Source of the DNA: Sulfuricurvum sp. | Lineage (GTDB): Bacteria; Campylobacterota; Campylobacteria; Campylobacterales; Sulfurimonadaceae | Assembly (NCBI GenBank): GCA_014764075.1 | Contig: JACXUE010000010.1 | Location: forward strand, 1-18,556 | Reading direction: 5' to 3' | Length of the DNA stretch: 18,556 nucleotides | In this document: positions 1 through 6,770 of the stretch, piece after piece | Layout of the letters: each line of letters starts with the position of its first letter | Position numbering within the stretch: the stretch's first letter is position 1 | Made by a program: the position numbers and the translations under genes | Notes under the pieces: model-generated | Told to the model about the DNA's origin: nothing | Database searches by the model: none | What the model saw: the letters and a program-made list of their open reading frames with translations, nothing else

Positions 1-3
1 ACC

Positions 4-9
4 TATAAT
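4..9 (+). promoter_or_regulatory. Candidate -10 box of the FadL-type gene
   Basis: A perfect TATAAT lies about 55 bases upstream of the start codon at 65. This would give a 5' leader of about 50 bases. Any -35 region is outside the window. The first bases could also be the end of an upstream gene: frame 2 has a TAA at 17-19. Confidence 0.4.
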
Positions 10-64
10 GGTGAAGTAAGCGAGCTATTTTTAGTTCAATCAAGAAACTTATCGAGGAGAATTA

Positions 65-1255
65 ATGAAACGTTCAATCAAAATCGCTGTAGCCGCTGCA
101 ATGGCTCTAAGTGCAACATCGGCATTTGCAACCAATGGAGATCATCTTATCGGTTTGGGTGCTAAAGCGCGTGGTATGGGGGGAATCGGCATTGGTATGA
201 GCCATGGTGCTGAATCAGCTCTTGCTAATCCGGCAATGATTTCATCAGTAAAAGGGACAGAGGTATCTTTTGGTGGAACTGTTTTTATGCCAGACGTACA
301 AACAGATATGGGTATGGGTGCAGGTTCTAAAGCAAGTACTGCCGATATGAGTGTCATACCTGAAGTCTCTATTGCATCAAAAGTTAGTGATAATCTTTAT
401 ATTGGCGTTGGTATGTGGGGAACTGCAGGTATGGGGGTAGATTATCGTAATGAAGCATCAAATTTTAAAATGGTTACAAATCTTCAGTTAATGCAATTTG
501 GTGTGCCTATTGCATATGAATCCAATGGACTATCTGTAGGTATCTCACCAGTTGTCCAATACGGTGCATTAGATATCAATTATGATACTACAGGTACTCC
601 GTTCCCAAGTGCTGGTGTAAAAGGTGCTGGTGTTGCGCAAGATCTAGCATTTGGTTATAACATTGGTGCTGCTTATAGTACTCAAGGTTTTACCATAGGT
701 GCTGCATACAAATCTGCAATTGAAATGGATTATTATAATGTACTTTCAACTGCAATGGCAGGATTTGGTGTTACAGGTTTTTCTAATAAATTAGAACAAC
801 CGGCTGAGATGGGAATTGGTGCATCTTATAAAATGGGTGAACACTCTATCGCAGTAGATTACAAAAAAATCAAATGGTCAGACGCAAAAGGTTATAAAGA
901 GTTTGGATGGGATGATCAAAACGTTTATGCGATCGGTTATGCTTATGATGCAGGTAACTGGACTGCACGTTTGGGTTATAACTATGGAAAAAGTCCGATT
1001 AAAAATCAAGGCATTTCTGATGGTGGTTTAGATAACGTACTTAATTTTTTAGGCTTTCCGGCAACAGTAGAAAGTCACTATACTGTAGGTTGTTCATATG
1101 ATTTGAGTAAAACTGCATCATTTGATCTAGCATATGTATACGCACCAGAAGTAACAGATACTCTTCCATATAATTTTGGTGGTGGTATGGCAGGAAATCT
1201 AACTACAAAACATAGTCAAGATTCGTTATCGATGCAAGTAAACTTCAACTTTTAA
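65..1255 (+). CDS. OmpP1/FadL-family outer-membrane channel
   Basis: A 396-residue outer-membrane beta-barrel of the OmpP1/FadL/TodX family, which passes hydrophobic molecules such as fatty acids or hydrocarbons across the outer membrane. A Sec signal peptide covers about residues 1-22 (ending AFA). The mature protein starts TNGDHLIGLG and continues through a Gly-rich stretch to a NPAM motif near residue 56. This is the family's N-terminal hatch signature. The remainder alternates aromatic and small residues as expected for strands and ends in Phe (VNFNF). Length fits the family. The start is fixed by GAGGAG at about 55-60. It stands alone, with a TATAAT upstream and a hairpin downstream. The substrate cannot be read from the sequence; a link to the molybdoenzyme operon 4 kb away is speculative. 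Confidence 0.85.
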   Translation: MKRSIKIAVAAAMALSATSAFATNGDHLIGLGAKARGMGGIGIGMSHGAESALANPAMISSVKGTEVSFGGTVFMPDVQTDMGMGAGSKASTADMSVIPEVSIASKVSDNLYIGVGMWGTAGMGVDYRNEASNFKMVTNLQLMQFGVPIAYESNGLSVGISPVVQYGALDINYDTTGTPFPSAGVKGAGVAQDLAFGYNIGAAYSTQGFTIGAAYKSAIEMDYYNVLSTAMAGFGVTGFSNKLEQPAEMGIGASYKMGEHSIAVDYKKIKWSDAKGYKEFGWDDQNVYAIGYAYDAGNWTARLGYNYGKSPIKNQGISDGGLDNVLNFLGFPATVESHYTVGCSYDLSKTASFDLAYVYAPEVTDTLPYNFGGGMAGNLTTKHSQDSLSMQVNFNF

Positions 1256-1270
1256 TTAGAAGTTATTCTT

Positions 1271-1289
1271 TCTCTCCCATCGGGAGAGA
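1271..1289 (+). terminator. Hairpin after the FadL-type gene
   Basis: TCTCTCCC at 1271-1278 and GGGAGAGA at 1282-1289 form a perfect 8-bp stem with a 3-base loop, 15 bases after the stop codon. There is no clear T-run afterwards, so the call rests on the stem and its position. Confidence 0.5.
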
Positions 1290-1374
1290 TTCACAATCCA
1301 TTCACCTTTCCCAGCGATAATTAGAGTTCGAAAATCTTAAGTTGTTATTATCGTTTTTTTTGATGGCTTTGTGA

Positions 1375-1380
1375 TAAAAT
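1375..1380 (+). promoter_or_regulatory. Candidate promoter of the DUF302/lipoprotein pair
   Basis: TAAAAT, preceded by TTTGTGA and by a run of eight T about 20 bases upstream. This matches the Campylobacterota sigma-70 pattern of a good -10 with upstream T-tracts in place of a -35. It lies about 60 bases before the start codon at 1441. Bases 1290-1374 hold nothing else recognised. Confidence 0.4.
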
Positions 1381-1440
1381 AGCCCTTAACAATGCTAAGG
1401 GCATTCGCAGCTCAAAAGCGATTATTTGGAGGAGAATTTT

Positions 1441-2391
1441 ATGTTAAACAGACTTTTACTAGGTGCGGCGGCTCTATCGCTTGCGGCTTCGATGGCGTTT
1501 GGTGCTCAAGGAGCAAAATTTTATATCGGTGATGGCGACAAAGAGAAAGCCTACATGGATATGGTGAACAACAAAATCAGTACCATCGGGTTTATCCTCT
1601 CTGATCCGCATGAGCGTATCAATGATGCGTATAAAACCAAATACGGCGGAACAAATCTCGATAACCTCGGATTTTTCTCTATCACCAAAGATGCGGCTAT
1701 TGGACCATTGCTTATGAAAGAGCCGAGTCTCGGTGGATTTAGTCCGTTCAATTTGCACGTCTACAAAAAACAAGGTGAAGATAAAACCTACGTCGGTCAC
1801 ATCACGCCGGAGACGATGTTGGATATTACCGGGGTCAAAGATGCTGATGTACGTGCAAAATTTATCGCTTCGTTCTCGGAACTTGATGCGATGATCGAAA
1901 AAGAGATCGGAAGCAAAGTTCAAATCGTTGAATACAGTGCATTGCCGGCTAAGCCGATGATGACGTTTGAACTTCCGTTTGAGCGTGGAGCAAGTTTGGA
2001 TGGTTTCATCTCTGATTTCCAAGAGAAATTTGAAGAGGCATTCGAAGCAAACCAATACATCATTGCAGGATACAAAGATATCAAAGCCTCTATGACGGAT
2101 AACAATATCGAATTCGGCCGATATGACGCTTACTGGGTCTATTCGCTTTGTCATTTCAAATTCTCTGAGGGGATATTTAACCAAGGGCGTCCGGATGTGG
2201 GTGTATTAGCGCCGTGTTCAATGTACATGTATATTGAAAAAGGATCGAACAAAGTGATGATCGGTATGCCGCGTTTGGCTACATGGACAGCGGTTATGGG
2301 GATCAAAGATCAAAAAATGGTTGATTCCATCAATGCTCTTGATAAAGAGATTGTGAAAATTATGACCGAATTGGGAGCGAAAGAGCTATGA
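1441..2391 (+). CDS. Secreted DUF302-like protein
   Basis: A 316-residue exported protein. The start is the ATG at 1441, preceded by GGAGGAG at 1428-1434; an in-frame TTG at 1426 would put the ribosome site inside the coding region and is rejected. Residues 1-21 form a Sec signal peptide ending AFG/A. The C-terminal 100 or so residues (APCSMYMYIEKG, then a short strand and the helix around IKDQKMVDSINALDKEI) resemble DUF302, a small alpha/beta fold often duplicated; the first half may be a second diverged copy. The function of DUF302 is not established, though such genes recur beside sulfur and respiratory genes. It overlaps the next gene by ATGA, so the two are probably translationally coupled. 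Confidence 0.65.
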   Translation: MLNRLLLGAAALSLAASMAFGAQGAKFYIGDGDKEKAYMDMVNNKISTIGFILSDPHERINDAYKTKYGGTNLDNLGFFSITKDAAIGPLLMKEPSLGGFSPFNLHVYKKQGEDKTYVGHITPETMLDITGVKDADVRAKFIASFSELDAMIEKEIGSKVQIVEYSALPAKPMMTFELPFERGASLDGFISDFQEKFEEAFEANQYIIAGYKDIKASMTDNNIEFGRYDAYWVYSLCHFKFSEGIFNQGRPDVGVLAPCSMYMYIEKGSNKVMIGMPRLATWTAVMGIKDQKMVDSINALDKEIVKIMTELGAKEL

Positions 2392-3224
2392 AAAAAATCA
2401 TCACAACGGCAGCGCTAGCATTTGCTATTGCTTTTACAGGGTGTTCAACAGTTACTGCACCAAAAATTGAGGATGGTATAGCTGTTGAAAAAGAGGTGGC
2501 GGCGTATAAATACGCTGCCTATACGACTCTCGACGATGCAAAGGCAAAACTCGCATCTGCTGGTTTTGAAGTGGTTGGAACATATAAGGCGGATGCGGGA
2601 ACAACGGTGCTGTTTACCAATGCGACGATGAAAGCCGATGCGAATAAACCATTACGTGCTCTTGCGGCAGTGGGGCGTTTGTTGGTTGATGATGAGCGTA
2701 AGCAAATCAGTATTGCTAATCCGATCTATTTTAATGCAGCATTTTTGCAAAAAGAGTATAACCATGCGTCAAGTTCAGCGGAATATGCCGCTCTTGAAAA
2801 AGCGTTTGGTCCACTCAAAGATTCAGCCGATAAATGGGAATTTGGTAAACTTGGTAGTTATAACTTCATGATTGGTATGCCATACTATCAAGATATGAAT
2901 GTCGTAGGAGAAGGAACAACCGCTGATTTGGTAGCAAAAGCTCAAAAAGCAAAAGGGACCACTGCGGTTGTTAAGGTGGGCGAGGATCGTTACGTTGCGT
3001 TTGTTCAGTTGGATCGCCGCACAAACAGATTTGTGAAAAAAATCGGTACTCAAAACGGTCAATTGCTCCCATGGGCAGTGTTAATCGAAGGTGGACAAGC
3101 AAAAGCGCTTAGTGCTAAATATTTTATCGCTATCAGCTATCCGTTGCTTACCATGACCGAATTTATGACGATTGCAACCGTACCGGGCGCAATTGAAAAC
3201 GATTTGAAGAAAATCTTTAAATAA
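2388..3224 (+). CDS. Probable lipoprotein coupled to the DUF302-like gene
   Basis: A 278-residue protein with a lipoprotein signal peptide: Lys-Lys start, a hydrophobic stretch, then FTGC with Cys19 as the probable lipidation site. The mature part begins with a Ser/Thr/Pro-rich linker. Segments such as YTTLDDAKAKLASAGFEVV and the closing helix (MTEFMTIATVPGAIENDLKKIF) give an alpha/beta impression similar to the neighbouring DUF302-like protein, so it may be a diverged relative. This is inference. The start codon overlaps the previous stop (ATGA), and no other ribosome site is needed. It is likely anchored in the periplasm or outer membrane and may partner the protein encoded upstream. Function unknown. 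Confidence 0.65.
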   Translation: MKKIITTAALAFAIAFTGCSTVTAPKIEDGIAVEKEVAAYKYAAYTTLDDAKAKLASAGFEVVGTYKADAGTTVLFTNATMKADANKPLRALAAVGRLLVDDERKQISIANPIYFNAAFLQKEYNHASSSAEYAALEKAFGPLKDSADKWEFGKLGSYNFMIGMPYYQDMNVVGEGTTADLVAKAQKAKGTTAVVKVGEDRYVAFVQLDRRTNRFVKKIGTQNGQLLPWAVLIEGGQAKALSAKYFIAISYPLLTMTEFMTIATVPGAIENDLKKIFK

Positions 3225-3267
3225 CCATTTTGATGGAATACACTTTGGGAGCAAAGCCCCCTAAGTG

Positions 3268-3290
3268 GCAGGGACATGTTTGTCCCTTGC
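3268..3290. terminator. Hairpin between convergent genes
   Basis: GCAGGGACA at 3268-3276 pairs with TGTCCCTTGC at 3281-3290 (one bulged T) around a 4-base loop. A weaker stem sits just before it (CACTTTGGG with CCCCCTAAGTG, 3241-3267). Both lie between the converging lipoprotein gene and mrp, so a bidirectional terminator is the simplest reading. Confidence 0.45.
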
Positions 3291-3331
3291 AACCCCCTGA
3301 AGCTACCTTCATCTTTCGGATGCAGGAGAAT

Positions 3332-4372
3332 TTACACTCTAAACTTCACCGCTTTTAGCATATTCTCTACCACTTCACGATAATAACTTTTCAGCTCATC
3401 GCTTCCCAAAACAACCGGCGGTTCACCGTTGTCTGAACCTTCACGGATATCCATGTTGAGTGGGATTTGTCCTAATAACGGAATGTTATACCGTTGTGCT
3501 AGCCGTTCACCTCCACCGGTGCCGAAAATATCGTACCGTGTTCCGGTATCGGGGGCAACAAAATAGCTCATGTTTTCGATTAATCCTGCCACCTGGACAT
3601 GGATATCTTGAAACATTCGGATAGAGCGGCTCACATCATCGCACGCAACGAGCTGAGGAGTTGTAACGATCACCCCTGCGGTGATTGGGAGTTCTTGTGC
3701 CATGGTGAGTTGAATATCACCGGTTCCCGGAGGCATATCGATCACGAGAAAATCGAGCTCCCCCCACGCAACATCTTCGAGAAATTGAATCAGTGCTGAA
3801 ACAGCCACGGAGGAGCGCCATACAAGGGGGGTGTCGGAAGTGGGAGTTGTAAGGGCGACACTCATGATTTTTAACCCATAGTTTTCGCTTGGGACGATTT
3901 TATTCTCATCATTCCACTTGATTTTTTCCAGATCGGTATTGGTGAGACGGGGGATATTTGGACCATAAACGTCAGCATCCAAAATACCTACCTTATACCC
4001 TTTTTGAGCCAATGCAATGGCAAGGTTTACGCTCACGGTGCTTTTACCGACCCCCCCTTTGCCGCTGGTTACCGCGATCACATTTTTTGCATACGGAGCA
4101 CGGTTGTTGGGGGCGGCACTGTTGCCATAGTTGATATCTTTTTGAGCTTGAATTTTTTTAGTGATATTAAGGGAGGCGAACTCGTTTCCAAACGTCGATT
4201 CGATCGCCGATTTGACGGTGAGGTAGGAGTCATCACTCACGGTGAGGAGTTCAATTGATGCGCGGTTGTCCGCAACTTTGACTTCGGAGATGAGTTTAAG
4301 TTCGCCGAGGGTTCGGCTGAGCCCCGGATAGGCTAGGGCATTGAGTGCGGCGGTAAGCTCTTTAGAGTTCAT
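3332..4372 (-). CDS. mrp: Mrp/ApbC-type iron-sulfur carrier ATPase
   Basis: A 346-residue cytosolic P-loop ATPase of the Mrp/NBP35 family, which holds and delivers Fe-S clusters. Residues 1 to about 75 are a MIP18-like domain (LAYPGLSRTLGELKLI). The deviant Walker A motif GKGGVGKS is at 104-111, followed by DADVYGPNIPRL and the Walker B-like IDMPPGTGDIQLT (211-223). The usual CxxC that bridges a cluster between two subunits falls in the segment ENMSYFVAPDTG, where Ala273 and Thr276 occupy the Cys positions. This CxxC-less variant also occurs in other bacterial Mrp proteins as far as I recall. It is the last gene of a three-gene minus-strand unit and overlaps the previous gene by 11 bases. An Fe-S carrier role fits the cluster-rich enzymes nearby. 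Confidence 0.93.
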   Translation of the reverse strand: MNSKELTAALNALAYPGLSRTLGELKLISEVKVADNRASIELLTVSDDSYLTVKSAIESTFGNEFASLNITKKIQAQKDINYGNSAAPNNRAPYAKNVIAVTSGKGGVGKSTVSVNLAIALAQKGYKVGILDADVYGPNIPRLTNTDLEKIKWNDENKIVPSENYGLKIMSVALTTPTSDTPLVWRSSVAVSALIQFLEDVAWGELDFLVIDMPPGTGDIQLTMAQELPITAGVIVTTPQLVACDDVSRSIRMFQDIHVQVAGLIENMSYFVAPDTGTRYDIFGTGGGERLAQRYNIPLLGQIPLNMDIREGSDNGEPPVVLGSDELKSYYREVVENMLKAVKFRV

Positions 4373-4736
4373 AAGGGTTTCCTCTCGCTTCGCGGGCTAA
4401 AAGTGCTTTGGAGCCGGTTGCTTTTTGGGCAAGTTTTGCCAAAGGGACACGCGCATTTGGGTATTCGAGGCTGAGACGATGGCATAGGGTGATCCGCTTA
4501 TCAATTATACGGTTCATGGCGGCGATCGCATCGCTTAGCTTTCCGTTATCGTTGGATTGATTTAGGAGCTCTTTAATGAGCATTTCACGTGAATGCATCT
4601 GAAGATCGAGTCCAACTTCCCGTCCGATAGCGATAAAATCGGCGGCACTAAAATAGAGTCCGGAGAAAAAAGTGTTTAAAAAGTGATTTTCGAGGGCAAA
4701 AAATTGACTCCGCTCATTAAAATGACGACGTTTCAT
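4362..4736 (-). CDS. Short conserved-looking protein upstream of mrp
   Basis: A 124-residue soluble protein, not recognised. It has no signal peptide or membrane segment and no Cys pair. It is largely helical and basic, with a His at HSREMLIKELL and a C-terminal LAQKATGSKALLAREARG. It overlaps the LRV gene upstream (ATGA at 4733-4736) and mrp downstream by 11 bases, which argues that it is real and translated with both. Its role may be tied to Mrp or to the repeat protein, but nothing in the sequence specifies it. Confidence 0.7.
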   Translation of the reverse strand: MKRRHFNERSQFFALENHFLNTFFSGLYFSAADFIAIGREVGLDLQMHSREMLIKELLNQSNDNGKLSDAIAAMNRIIDKRITLCHRLSLEYPNARVPLAKLAQKATGSKALLAREARGNPYEL

Positions 4737-5338
4737 GAGCGCTCTTTCAAGTTTGCTTCGGCGGCTTTCACAACATCAGGATCGGTGTCGTTGAGCAATA
4801 ATGTGATAATCTCTTTGGGAGCTGAACGATTTTCGGCCAAACGCATCCGAACCATTTTATCGTTATCGTCGGTGAGAATTTTGAGGAGTTTTGCCGGAGT
4901 ATTGGGATTGCCCGATAATCCGTCGCGTACAATTTTTTCGTCATTGAAAAATTTTTCCAATATATCTGGAGGGGTGGAGGGATTTGCGGCTACGAGTGCT
5001 CGAACCAGATTGATCGAGTCATTGGAGAGATAGCGGAGTACTTCAATTGGAGTGTGAGGATTTTTAGCAACCGCCCAGCGTGCCCCCATGTCGACCGGAT
5101 TGCTCGCGATATCGATGAGAAGCTCAACCATAATGGGGCTGTATTCACGATCTCTTTCATAGACAGAGGTGCGTAAAGATAGGTTCATCGCAACTTGCCC
5201 TACGATCTGTTTGTTGGTTTTAAAGGCGTTATAAATACTCTGTACCTCCTCAATAGGGAGCGTTTTGTCCTCAAGATATTCGATGAGCCGTGGAATATCC
5301 GATGTGGAAATAGCGTTTTCGATGGTTTCAGAAGCCAT
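4733..5338 (-). CDS. LRV (leucine-rich repeat variant) protein
   Basis: A 201-residue soluble protein. The start is taken at 5338, where AAGGAA sits 6 bases upstream; a longer in-frame start at 5377 has no ribosome site. From about residue 85 it carries four or so repeats of about 25-26 residues with the pattern A..NP.TP...L..L..D....VR. The Asn-Pro positions are 93, 119 and 144, with a weaker Asn170. This is the LRV repeat, a superhelical scaffold related to HEAT repeats. The best-known LRV protein, from Azotobacter, has an N-terminal Fe-S domain; this one has no Cys at all. It heads the operon with mrp, which suggests a protein-binding role linked to cluster transfer, by inference only. Confidence 0.8.
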   Translation of the reverse strand: MASETIENAISTSDIPRLIEYLEDKTLPIEEVQSIYNAFKTNKQIVGQVAMNLSLRTSVYERDREYSPIMVELLIDIASNPVDMGARWAVAKNPHTPIEVLRYLSNDSINLVRALVAANPSTPPDILEKFFNDEKIVRDGLSGNPNTPAKLLKILTDDNDKMVRMRLAENRSAPKEIITLLLNDTDPDVVKAAEANLKERS

Positions 5339-5375
5339 TGTTGTTTCCTTATAATATGTGATAAAAGTGTGTGCC

Positions 5376-5381
5376 ATACTA
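5376..5381 (-). promoter_or_regulatory. Candidate -10 of the LRV-mrp operon
   Basis: On the minus strand TAGTAT is preceded by TTTTTGA, about 38 bases before the start at 5338. It is a plausible T-tract promoter. Other AT-rich hexamers nearby (for example TATAAT-like strings around 5410-5425) are also possible. Confidence 0.3.
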
Positions 5382-5516
5382 TCAAAAAGTGATTAAAATG
5401 TAAGTATTAATTATATATTATAAGTGAATAACAAGGAAGACTGTATAAGAAAACGTAAAATAATAATGAATCATTTTATGCTCAAAATTATGATAACAAT
5501 GTAACGAATCGTAATC

Positions 5517-5530
5517 TTTGACGTATCAAA
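5517..5530. promoter_or_regulatory. Candidate operator dyad in the divergent intergenic region
   Basis: TTTGA, CGTA, TCAAA: 5-base arms separated by 4 bases, the same geometry as CRP/FNR-family sites but with different arm sequence. It is centred about 54 bases upstream of the inferred start of the molybdoenzyme operon. No regulator gene is in the window. The rest of 5382-5565 is AT-rich and holds nothing else I can name. Confidence 0.25.
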
Positions 5531-5565
5531 AAAAGTAATTTACCGTTTATTAAGAGTCTCAGCTC

Positions 5566-5571
5566 TATAAT
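5566..5571 (+). promoter_or_regulatory. Candidate -10 of the rhodanese/molybdoenzyme operon
   Basis: TATAAT preceded by GAGTCTCAGCTC, with no good -35 but T-rich sequence upstream. It would start a leader of about 60 bases. The leader contains a small hairpin, CACAC (5596-5600) with GTGTG (5605-5609) around TTTT, before the ribosome site AAGGAG at 5627-5632. Confidence 0.5.
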
Positions 5572-5637
5572 AGAAATGGTAATTCCGTAAAGAGACACAC
5601 TTTTGTGTGCATATTCAAAAATAAAGAAGGAGCACGG

Positions 5638-6759
5638 ATGAACAGATTGCTAAAAACACTATGTGTTGCGGCATCACTGTCAGCGGCATCGGTATTGATG
5701 GCGGCTGATGGATATAAGAATAACACTATCCTTATATCTGCCGAGGAAGCGGTCAAGCTGATTGGTAATCCAAAAGTGATGTTCGTATCGGGTGATAACG
5801 AAGATATTTATAAACTTGGTCACATCAAAGGTTCGGTTGAGATGTATGCTCACCACCTTCACCACTCAGAAATTGATGGTAATATGCATTGTGCACCTTT
5901 GTATCGCTGTATCGACGATGCTGAAGAGTATATTGGTAAAAAAGGGATCAGTAATGACATGACGGTTATTGCGTACGATGACTTTAAAGGGCCGAATGCG
6001 ACGGGCGTTTACTCGTTTTTTGTCAGTTTCGGTCACAAAAATGTGAAAGTGCTCAACGGCGGTCGTGCTGCAATCATGGCAGTAGATCCGGCTCAAAAAG
6101 AGTACGATGCACTTAAAAAAGAACTCAAAGCAGTTAAAAAAGTCGAAAAAAGCGCTAAACAGGCAATGAAAAAAGAGGGTGCCGATCAAGCGGCTCTCGA
6201 AGCAGCCGCTAAAAAAGCGGCTGACGATGCAAAAGCGTTGAGTGCAAAAATGGCTGAAGTGGAAAAACGTCTCCTTGTCGTCAAAGGGGATGAGGTTGTT
6301 ACACCTAAAAAATATAAAATTGATCCGAAAAAGATCAAATGGAACGTCATCGCAGGCAAAGAGGAAGTTAAACACGCAATGGAGGATATCCGTAAAAACG
6401 GCAAAAATTCCAAATACGCGATTATCGACTCTCGGGGTATCGCTGAGATCGTCGGTGAGCGTAAAATGGATAACGTTGCACGCGGCGGACATATTCCGGG
6501 TGCTACATTTATCGAATGGTCACAAATTTCCGATGCCAATAAAAAACTCTCTTTCCGTTCAGCAGCTGAGTTGCAAGCGGTTTATGACAAATACGGCATT
6601 ACACCGGATAAAACGATTTACGCTTACTGTCAGGTAGGTGCGGGACGCGGTTCGGAGCACATTACGGCGCTTCAACTATTGGGTTACAAAAACGTTAAAG
6701 TTTTCACAGGAAGCTGGGACGTTTGGGGTAACGACATGAACCTTCCGATTAAACGATAA
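5638..6759 (+). CDS. Periplasmic tandem rhodanese (sulfurtransferase)
   Basis: A 373-residue exported sulfurtransferase. The ATG at 5638 is chosen because AAGGAG precedes it; an earlier in-frame GTG at 5605 lies inside a leader hairpin. Residues 1-23 form a Sec signal peptide (ending LMAA). The first rhodanese domain (about 30-145) has YDDFKG at the catalytic loop, with Asp114 in place of Cys, so it is inactive as in animal TST. Residues 151-215 are an Ala/Lys/Glu-rich helical insert, probably a coiled coil. The second domain (about 235-373) has the active loop CQVGAGR with Cys331 and the closing GSWDVWGN. It leads the operon, 11 bases before the catalytic subunit. By analogy with Wolinella Sud it could bind sulfane sulfur and pass it to the molybdoenzyme; that is inference. 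Confidence 0.85.
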   Translation: MNRLLKTLCVAASLSAASVLMAADGYKNNTILISAEEAVKLIGNPKVMFVSGDNEDIYKLGHIKGSVEMYAHHLHHSEIDGNMHCAPLYRCIDDAEEYIGKKGISNDMTVIAYDDFKGPNATGVYSFFVSFGHKNVKVLNGGRAAIMAVDPAQKEYDALKKELKAVKKVEKSAKQAMKKEGADQAALEAAAKKAADDAKALSAKMAEVEKRLLVVKGDEVVTPKKYKIDPKKIKWNVIAGKEEVKHAMEDIRKNGKNSKYAIIDSRGIAEIVGERKMDNVARGGHIPGATFIEWSQISDANKKLSFRSAAELQAVYDKYGITPDKTIYAYCQVGAGRGSEHITALQLLGYKNVKVFTGSWDVWGNDMNLPIKR

Positions 6760-6770
6760 GGCTAGAGACT

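Noticed and set aside
1474..2184. Long open frame of 236 codons on the minus strand
   Set aside because: It lies wholly opposite the secreted DUF302-like gene, which has a ribosome site, signal peptide and coupled neighbour. The minus-strand product has no recognisable feature.
5518..5571. TTGACG at 5518 as a -35 for the TATAAT at 5566
   Set aside because: The spacing is about 42 bases, far from the usual 17.
5866..6492. Open frame of 208 codons on the minus strand
   Set aside because: Antisense to the rhodanese gene. Its Phe-rich composition is the mirror of Lys codons on the other strand.
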